From contig NW_020312828.1 in the NCBI RefSeq assembly GCF_003265705.1, positions 55,347,137 through 55,411,136 of the forward strand: a DNA stretch of 64,000 nt, given 5' to 3'. This DNA comes from Callorhinus ursinus. Its lineage: Eukaryota > Chordata > Mammalia > Carnivora > Otariidae. Shown here piece by piece: positions 55,800 to 64,000 of the stretch. The notes below the pieces were generated by a model. The model saw nothing but the letters and a program-made list of their open reading frames with translations, did not search any database and was not told where the DNA came from. Positions within the stretch are counted from its first letter, which is position 1. Each line of letters opens with the position of its first letter. A program made the position numbers and the translations under genes.

Positions 55800-58700
55800 A
55801 TGTTACACAAGTTCATTAAAGCAATCTTGAAAAAGTCGGAAAATATGAAGTATCTCAAAATCACAAAAAACTCAGTCACCCATAAGTAACCAATTATCCC
55901 ACATACATGCAATTCTAGAAAGAGTACAATGACAATTTTAACCATTTTATTTTACTCAACTATTACACAAATTCATGTATACATTATTTTATTTATAAAG
56001 CAGTGTTTTTAATAATCCCACATTTAATGTTTCCTAGTTTTTAATAATTATGTTTGCCAGAATAATTTTAAGTCTTTTTTACATTAATCACCCAGCCTTC
56101 AAGTCCATACATTACATTTGCACACACACAAATACAACCCTCACTCCACCAAAAAATACATAGTTTGTCTTTCTCCTTCCAGCCTCATTTAAAATTTATT
56201 CTTGGCATGTTTATACATTCTGTTTTATATATGTCCTATTAAAATGACAAGTTTCTTTAGAATGTATGTTAAATGCTTTTATATCCTTACTACTGACAGA
56301 CTAATTAAAATTCCTTTGGAATCAAAATTTGAACCGACCCAATGTTAAAATGTTACATTCTACATTTATGGCAGTCTATATACATATGTACTGACACACA
56401 TAAAATTTGCCTAAAATCAACAGGTTACTTGACAAATTAACAGATGACTCACTCAGAATAGGTGAAGGAATTTTATTCAGAAATGGTGTTTTAAATATTA
56501 CAGAATAAAAAAGGAATTAGCTTAAAAGTTGTTAAGTCAGAAATATATTTTTTTAAGTCCGAAATATATTAAAGCCATACTAAATATCAAACTTTAACCC
56601 AACCAAAAGGCTTATAATTTCATAAGCTTCACACACATACACACACACCACTCACTCACAGAGTCACTAATTCTCAACTTCTCCCATTCTACCCAAGCCC
56701 ACTAGCCACAGAATGACTCAACTGCTTGTCTGTCAGATTTCCATCAAAATATCTTTGTTTTACTTGTTGGGAATCTAATGTAATTTTAAGATTCTTAACT
56801 TTTAAAAGACTCTCTATTCATATGACTTCTTTACAGCTTAAAAAATGCATTATCTGTGAAATCCAAGATTTCAAAAATGAAACACTAGTGGAAAATTTCA
56901 GTAATATTGCAATTACTCTCAGTTTTTTGAAGTGACCAAAAAAAGAGGGGTTAATATCACAAAAATATACTTTTTTTTGATAAATTGGATACATTTTCAG
57001 ACCTCTACAAGCTATGTTACTGGCTAAAGTCTGTATGCCATATTTCCCACAATGAAAAGCTTTAAATTAGTAGACGAGAGAAACTAAGAACCTTCAGGCA
57101 TAGCCATCAATTACATAAGACTCATAGGTTTATATTTACTATAGTAATTTCCTACTTTAAATCATCTTTAAAGAGAGAAATGGCTTGAAGGATATAAAAA
57201 CTTACTAAGGGTAGACTTTATTTTTTTTAATAAAATATAAACTCAAAAGTATCCTAACAGTGAAATGCAATGTAAAAATTATTTTCAAAAATTTACCCCG
57301 GAAATGAAAGTTAAATAAGATCCTAAAAAAGAAAAACATGGTTTATATCCCATAACTGAGTTTTGACAAAATGGTATTAAAAACGTATCAATTACAAATG
57401 TGACTGTACCACCACAAATAGTACTGTTAGAAATGTCTTTTTGGTTATTAAATCAGTTATTATTAGGAAAATTTCTTAAAAATGGAAATCACTTTACAAC
57501 TCCATGCTAGCCAAACAGGAAAAACCTATCCTTCCAAGATATTTTATTATTATTATTATTATTGTTATTATTTTAATGTAGGGGCAATAAAACAAAGAAA
57601 AAAATGCACAGTGCAATGAAAGAACCTGAGCATTTCCTTTGGAGGTAGTATAGTGATACTTTAATGGTAAAGTTAAAATGCCCAAGGAAGGCTTGAGGTT
57701 TTGTTCTGCTCTGCCTGACCCATGATTCATCCATCTAGCCTTGTAGCAAACACTTAGGAATACACAGAAGGTTTTCATACTAGATATTTTTTGTGCCTAA
57801 GTAATAAGCAGAATTATGGATAGTTGGCTTCCAACACAGTCAGGAAATGCCAGGAAGTGCTAAAAGAGCCCTTGAGTGGAGGATCACAGCTTCTTATAAG
57901 ACCTGAGGATGCTTTATACCATCAGGCCATATATTAGTAGCTGTTGACCAGTGCAGGGATTTTAGGGCTAGCCAAGCTTCCATCTTCGCCTGGAGTATCT
58001 TATATTGTCCATTCTTTGCAGGCTTTTCTGGGCAGATAAGCACCATATCCTTTACCTATATTAAAGAAACTTGAATTTTTTCCTTTTTTAAAATCAATTA
58101 TCTTAATTAATAACCATTATCCTAATAGTCATGGAACTATATAATGTAATTCTTATCTCATTGCTAATGTGTTATTACTGTTATGTATCCTTTTTACAAT
58201 ATTCTGTTGTATGCATTTTTGATGTTGTCTTTCTTTTAATACATTTTTGACTATGATATTCCAAAATGTTTTGAACTATAAGTGCACTGATTTTAAGTTT
58301 GTATGTCATTTTCTTAACCCTTTTCAAATATCTTTTTACTCCTTTAGATTTCTCAAATCCAATAATACAGAACAAGTTTAATTTTGACTTCAGATATTTA
58401 GATATTTGGCACCTCAAATTATAACCCCTGATTTTTTTCATTTATTTGTGCTTATAAACCACTTTTTATTTTTATTTCTTCTGTTCTTTTGCTCTTTTAC
58501 GATGAAAATGATACATCAAAAATTGATATTAATTTTAAAATTATCTGCACTAACCATTTTACATCTAATCATATGTCCATGTTAATTGTCATGATTCTCC
58601 AGAATATGCCTATACTTTTGTATTCTATTTTAACCACTTAATTTCCCAGAAATCAGTCTTTGGGGGTGCTTCTTAATTGGGGAATTTTTGGCTTTCTTTA

Positions 58701-59196
58701 TAAGGATGAAAACTATATCATTAAATCATTAAAACTTTAATGTAAACAATAACATGGATATAAATAAAATGGTGATTGCAAAATTTGCTCACATTATTTG
58801 AAATTCTCCATTACTCATAGATTCTTCACATATCTACAAAAATAAAATTTGTCATTCTGTAATCAGCTTGAGACGGAAAAGAAACTAGAAACTATAAAGA
58901 TATTTTTCTGCTAAAATAGCAAAATCAACGAAAGCATGGGTTTAGCATGGTGACCTTCTCACTTTCGAATCACTGAAAAATGTGTTTGTAACAGATCATC
59001 TCAATATTCTGTCATTTATTATGAAGAGTGACATAAGTGTTATCAACAGAGATTTGGAACTTATTAGAAATATTTCATTATTCATTTACATTCTGAAGAC
59101 TATATATGAAAAATTGGGACTAATTTATTTTAGAAATTGTGTACGACTTCCTTTGATATTTCAAATCTGGTTTAAATGGTGCTCAATTACTTGGGC
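55800..59196. other. 3.4-kb stretch free of recognisable repeats
   Basis: Apart from a TTA microsatellite at 57541-57573 and a short ACAC run near 56630-56650, no SINE, L1 or credible gene is seen. 57800-58060 is GC-richer than its surroundings and unassigned. Confidence 0.45.
57541..57573. repeat. (TTA)n microsatellite
   Basis: About ten TTA units with one TTG interruption. Confidence 0.9.
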
Positions 59197-59212
59197 AGTA
59201 TTTTGTATATTT

Positions 59213-59413
59213 AAAAGAAAAATTTTTTAACGATTTTATTTATTTGGCACAGAGAGAGAGAGCACAAGCAGGGGGAGCGGCAGGAAGACGGAGAGGGAGA
59301 AGCAGGCTCCCCACCAGGCAAGGAGCCTGATGTAGGGCTCAATCCCAGGACCCTGGGATCATGACCTGAGCCGAAGGCAGATGCCCAACCATCTGAGTCA
59401 CCCAGGTGCCCCA
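59213..59413 (-). mobile_element. Can-SINE with 16-bp TSD
   Basis: Complemented tail ACGATTTTATTTATTTGGCA, GA-rich body, head complement GAGTCACCCAGGTGCCCC. AGTATTTTGTATATTT is exact at 59197-59212 and 59414-59429. Confidence 0.96.
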
Positions 59414-59476
59414 AGTATTTTGTATATTTTTAGTTTAAAATGTGTACGTCAGGATTTGACTCATATTTGTCATTTT

Positions 59477-59645
59477 ATTTTTTATTATTTTTTAAAAGAT
59501 TTTATTCATTTGTCAGAGAGAGAGTGAGAGAGAACACAAGCAGGGGGAGCAGGAAGGCAGAGCAGGCAGAGGGAGAAACAGGACCCTGGGATCATGACCT
59601 AAGCTGAAGGCAGATGCTTAACCGACTGAGCCACCCAGGCGTCCC
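59477..59645 (-). mobile_element. Can-SINE with internal deletion
   Basis: Tail and head are intact, but GGGAGAAACAGG joins straight to ACCCTGGGATCATGACC, removing the middle. TSD TCATATTTGTCATTTT (59461-59476) against 59646-59661, one mismatch. It is the second SINE within 300 bases. Confidence 0.95.
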
Positions 59646-59661
59646 TCACATTTGTCATTTT

Positions 59662-60330
59662 AAAAAATATTAAGTTTACAAAGAATTAAGGGAATCTTTT
59701 GGGATGATCTAAATGTTATCCATGGATAGCATCTGGCCTGCTTTTTGAAGAATGGATTAAGGGTAGTCTGGAAAAGGAAAATTTATGATAAAAAGAAGAA
59801 AATACTGGGGGAAGAGAAATTAATAGGATAGTAGGGGATGGAAAAGCTTGGCACATTTATGTGTCTGCAAGCAATTTGTTCTAGAATATAATGGAAAAAT
59901 GGTGCCACTGAGATTGAGGGAAAAGGTTGTGAAAATCTTTGAATGATTCAATTAAATTTACAGAGGCTTGGGATTCCTTATAGGAGTTATTGTGAGATTT
60001 TAGGCATAGGAATAAACTAAATGATTAACATTATATAAAGAATATTATATTAACTGTGTGAATGCATTTGAAGGGATGAATAAAAAGGGAGCAAAACAAT
60101 AAAATCAATTAAGAAACCATTGTAGTTTTATGCGAAGAATAATTATGTCTGAAGCAAGACCATAGCAATGCAAAGGAAAGGAATGAATGAATGAATTCAT
60201 GATACATAAAGCAGAATAGTCAGGGCATTCTGAATGGATTTAAGAAAAAAAGAAGAAAGGAGCTAAGAATGGTTTCCAATTGTTCTTATTTGGGCCTATT
60301 GATTTATTTATATTCATGGCCATTTACTTA
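59662..60330. other. Intergenic DNA, nothing recognised
   Basis: No gene or repeat named. Confidence 0.4.
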
Positions 60331-60337
60331 TTGATTC

Positions 60338-60437
60338 CCTTATTCATTTAGGCAATATTTTTATTGAATACCTCTTGTATACCAAGTACTGTGCTATAAG
60401 CTAGGCACATGGCAGTGAGCAAGATGGATAAGACTCC
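60338..60437 (-). mobile_element. L2 (or MIR) 3' end, antisense
   Basis: CCTTATTCATTTAGGCAATATTTTTATTGAATACC, ACCAAGTACTGTGCTATAAGC and GGCAGTGAGCAAGATGGATAAGAC follow the complement of the L2 3' end. Diverged. Confidence 0.6.
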
Positions 60438-61518
60438 TTATTTCATTATATTGCCAAATCCATTCCAATTTCCAAATTAATTGTAAAATATAAAAAGCAT
60501 ATCAAAATTTATGATTTCTGAGTTGACTGTGACATGCTTTATGATTGATTGTGATATTCCCCTTTGACATACTGTGACCCACCACCCAGGCTCTTTCTCT
60601 TGAGTCAACGCCTGCAGTTTCATTCATACAAGTCTTATTCTTTTGCGCCCCTTCCTTTTCTGCCTGTAACTAGCTACAGTAGGCAATAAACATTCCGTGA
60701 ATTTGTATCCCAAAATACAGTAGTTATATACAGCTTGAGTGAATTGTTAAGAAGGGAAAACATCTAATAGGAATAATAATCATCATCATACAAATAATCA
60801 TTTGGTGGTTTATTATACTAATCAATGGAATTTTATATATCATATTTTATCTGTAGTGCAAAATAATCATTTGAGTTAAAAGTAGTTTCTTATTCTAAGG
60901 AAAAATAAAAGATCAGAAAGTGTAAATTATTTGTTCAAAATCATGATAAAGGTTACATTGGGAATTTAAATATAATTCCTTCAAATCTATGTTTAAAAGT
61001 ATTTCACATACATCTCATTCTTTTTCTTAAAAGGCACATCTATTAGGTCAATATGAACAACATTGCCATAGCTTTTTAAAAAAAATGGAAAAAAATACAC
61101 TTGATTTGGAAACAAGGTGTACTGAGTTTAGAACTATGATCTTCATAAGCCTTGGATTAAAGGAGAACTATCTCTCTGTTTCTATAATTTGGGCATCTAA
61201 TTGGATTTGGGATATTTTCCTTGGCTATCTCTATGACCTAAGTGAAAAAGAAAAAAAAAATACTGGGAAGTGGTATAACCATTAAAAAAGGAATATAAAA
61301 TATATAATTGTTTTTATTCATTTACTTATTTAATTGTGGTTAAATACAAAACTTTATAAAGTTTCATTGTTTATTTTATTCATTAATCATAAACATTTAA
61401 AAACATTTTTCTTGCCTTTCATTTCCTACATTAATAGAATGCATTGCATATGCATATTATTACTACAGATTAGTGTTATAAATAAGAAAGACATTTTAAA
61501 AATGCCCTCTGGACCACT
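60438..61518. other. Intergenic DNA, nothing recognised
   Basis: No gene or repeat named. Confidence 0.4.
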
Positions 61519-61533
61519 CTTTCTCCATGTTTT

Positions 61534-61731
61534 TTTTTTTTTAAAGATTCTATTTATCTATTTGAGAGAGAGAGAACGAGAGATAGAGAGCATGAGAGGG
61601 AAGAGGGTCAGAGGGAGAAGCAGACTCCCTGCTGAGCAAGGAGCCCGATGTGGGACTCCATCCCGGGACTCCAGGATCATGACCTGAGCCGAAGGCAGTC
61701 GCTTAACCAACTGAGCCACCCAGGCGCCCCC
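61534..61731 (-). mobile_element. Can-SINE, GACCCTC-body type
   Basis: T run, AAAGATTCTATTTATCTATTTG, body GGGAAGAGGGTCAGAGGGAG, then GTCGCTTAACCAACTGAGCC. CTTTCTCCATGTTTT is exact at 61519-61533 and 61732-61746. Confidence 0.97.
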
Positions 61732-61746
61732 CTTTCTCCATGTTTT

Positions 61747-62800
61747 ATCAGTGTGAATTCAAGTCTTGGCCTCAAGTAGATCTACTCTTATATTTTTTTC
61801 CACAATAAGATAAAACCTGATTGATATTCAACACAGGTTCTATTTTCAAGCATACCATCTGTGACAGTTCCGTTCTGAACATCAGCTTTATGCTGACATT
61901 GCATTACTAAAATGAATGATTCCCAACACAAGAAGTCCCAGGCTTCTGACCTAGAAAAAATTGGCTCTTCTTCAGCTTGTTTTGTTCCTCTTAGTTACTG
62001 AGAAAAAAAGAAAAAACACAAAATGGTATTCTATTAATACCCAAATTCTAAAATCTACCATGTTATTGTGATATCTGTTTAAAGATCCCAAGTCTTCCAG
62101 AGATTAATGGAAGCTGTTGGGCAGAACTCTGCTATGGGGTACTGCATTGCAAAGTGTTTGGTATCTATGTCAAAATATCAAAGATATAAAAAAGCTTGAA
62201 AAGTAGGCCATACATGTTTCTTATTAACATTTTTAAATTGTGATCATGGTAGTTTCCAAATAAGATTAACATAGTTGAATATAGTTTCTCAATTATGAAC
62301 TGCAAGAAAAGTATGTGCTACATGTAACTAAAGACAGTTTAGCTCCCTGAACTGTACTCCAAAATCAAATTAGAACACTCCTATAGGCAAAATAATTTTA
62401 AAATAATTGAAATTAAGTCTGATACTTATTTCTATGTTTTTATGAATGTTTTACAACTTAAAATTGTTTTTTAGAGAAATTTTGTATTCAATCATTTTTA
62501 ATTTTCTTCAGGTTTTTATAATAGTGTGCTTCTTGGTAACTTGATAAAATGATTCAGTAAAGCACATTTAGTATATAAAAACAAATTCAATTAACCTAAA
62601 ATATTTTTCATATTTCAAAATATGAAGTTTTGCTGTGCTTCTTTGTATTGAGTAGCATAAAATCTCAAATGTATTAAAATAAATAAAAAATAAGGGAATA
62701 ACAGTTACAAAGAAGATTAAAAATTTTAAGTGTAGATAAGAGATTTTAAATAGAAAGACTATAGTAAAAGTAAATATCCACAGCTCTTCTGTAGATAATG
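61747..62800. other. Intergenic DNA, nothing recognised
   Basis: The 103-codon minus-strand frame at 62568-62879 is Phe/Ile/Leu-rich, has no domain and runs into the L1 piece; treated as chance. Confidence 0.4.
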
Positions 62801-62839
62801 CTCCCAAACATAACACAATGAATTTAAAATATATATACT

Positions 62840-63000
62840 CATGATGGGAATTAAGGAGTGCACTTGTCATGATGAGCACCAGGTGATGTATGGAATTGTT
62901 GAATCACTGTATTATACACCTGAAACTAATATAATACTGTATGTTAACTAATTGGAATTAAAATAGAAACTTAAAAAAATAAGTAAAATTAGATTAAACT
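62840..63000 (+). mobile_element. L1 3' end, sense, in long direct repeats
   Basis: CATGATGGGAATTAAGGAGTGCAC, GAGCACCAGGTGATGTATGG, ACACCTGAAACTAATATAATAC and TTAACTAATTGGAATTAAAATAG form a carnivore L1 3' end of about 150 bp, followed by an A-rich tail. The flanks 62801-62837 and 63039-63075 are imperfect direct repeats (CTCCCAAACATAACACAATG against CTCCCAAGCACAACACAATA and onward). Confidence 0.85.
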
Positions 63001-63076
63001 AAATTTAATGAAAAAAAAGTAAAATAAAACATATATACCTCCCAAGCACAACACAATAAATTTAAAATATACACAT

Positions 63077-64000
63077 CTGCACACATGTACTACAATTAGA
63101 TAAACATAACTTTTGAAATTCGATTTGCAAACCTCACAAGCATTAAAATATTATAAATTTAAGGATTCAGTACTGTATCTTTCAGTATCCTGTGCATTTA
63201 ACCAAGTCAGTATAAATCAGTTCATTAAGAATTTATTTTATGTGCAAACACAGGCTAAGTGGTAAAGAGAACTGAGGCAGTAAAAGTGAAAAATGAACAA
63301 ATGAATTAATTAATGAATAATTAAAGTGGTTTGCATTATCAGAGCCATACAATATTGCTGGAAAACAAAACTAACTTATACAAGAGATATCAGATGTGAG
63401 AGATATGGCACTTCTGAGGGAGCAACACAAACATTTTAAAATACTGCCAATACCCACAATATATCTTAAGAATTGTCATGGTCAGAAAGATTTAAAGCCA
63501 CAGTCATTATTAAAAACTTGAGATTACTTCTTTTGATTTTAATTTACTATGCTTGGGCCCATAGCTTCCATCTGATGTTTGACATTTCCTTCTTTCTTTC
63601 TCAGTTTGAGCCTTTATCTGAACCACAAAGAATGAACACACTAGCAGTCCTTCTTAGGAACTAAGTTCCATGACAGAGCAGAGAATCTAATTTCCTGTTG
63701 AGGTTTAGAAACCAAGGGCATGATCAGTTATTTCCAAAGGTCAACTTTGAATGGGTGAGCTTTGAGTGACTTGGCCTGAAAGCAAAACTTATCAGATTTC
63801 TCAATCTAACATACTCTTAAAAAGAAAATGTGAAAGTCATTATCTCTCATTCTTACTACATAGGTTGACTGTTTTCAAAATACTCTGGTCTCATATACAC
63901 TGGATTGATACTGAGTTCTTTAAGGGATAGCTATAATAGTTTAAACATGATTAGATGCCAAGTCTTCAACATTGTTTCTATTTCATCATGCTAACTTTCA
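63077..64000. other. Intergenic DNA, nothing recognised
   Basis: No gene, SINE or clear L1 up to the window end. Confidence 0.4.

Noticed and set aside
61334..61687. 117-codon plus-strand frame
   Set aside because: Its second half is the complement of a Can-SINE (RERERE-type residues); a fortuitous fusion across the insertion.

Overview
This window is mammalian nuclear DNA from a carnivore. Its most frequent repeat is the tRNA-Lys-derived Can-SINE: a GGGGCGCCTGGGTGG head, a pyrimidine-rich body, an AAATAAATAAAATCTT tail, and 10-17 bp target-site duplications (TSDs). I count 25 copies, including forms with a GGCTCAGTCGTTAAGCG head and forms with a GACCCTC body. To my knowledge both are typical of Arctoidea (bears, seals, mustelids), and the dog-type ATCATAAATAAATAAA tail was not seen. 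Caniform is well supported; arctoid is an inference. Two runs of exactly ten Ns lie inside microsatellites, so this is a draft or gap-filled assembly.

No multi-exon host gene could be recognised. The DNA is AT-rich, gene-poor and built mostly from retrotransposons of several ages: very old L2, L1M and MaLR pieces; carnivore L1s (26.9-29.1 kb, and an almost complete 5' half at 42.2-47.4 kb); and Can-SINEs. The only intact protein-coding frame of a known family is a 106-codon intronless RPL36A retrocopy (12287-12607, minus strand). It sits tail-to-tail with a decayed RPL27 retrocopy, and both landed inside one old L2.

Layout: 1-11 kb, AT-rich DNA with L1 and SINE pieces and a gapped AC microsatellite. 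11.2-12.9 kb, L2 carrying the two ribosomal-protein retrocopies. 13-23 kb, repeat-poor stretch with a probable LTR and an unidentified decayed coding-like tract (20.5-21.2 kb). 24-26 kb, MaLR LTRs and internal sequence. 26.9-29.1 kb, truncated antisense L1. 30-41 kb, old L1 scraps and SINEs, including a SINE/L1 chimera inside one TSD pair. 41.2-48 kb, a rearranged L1 cluster with an internal exact 111-bp copy and permuted older L1 halves. 48-64 kb, mostly unassigned DNA with old L1, a possible ERV pol relic and SINEs.

The genes do not form a pathway. The window is mainly a record of L1 machinery acting on its own RNA, on SINE RNA and on ribosomal-protein mRNAs. The most unusual items are the L1 mosaic at 42-47 kb, the two composite insertions that share single TSD pairs (37.5 kb and 41.7 kb), and the 21:4 minus-strand bias of the SINEs. 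I found no CRISPR array, functional tRNA or rRNA gene, or prokaryote-type system. Repeat family names and boundaries come from recall and by-eye comparison, not from a library search.
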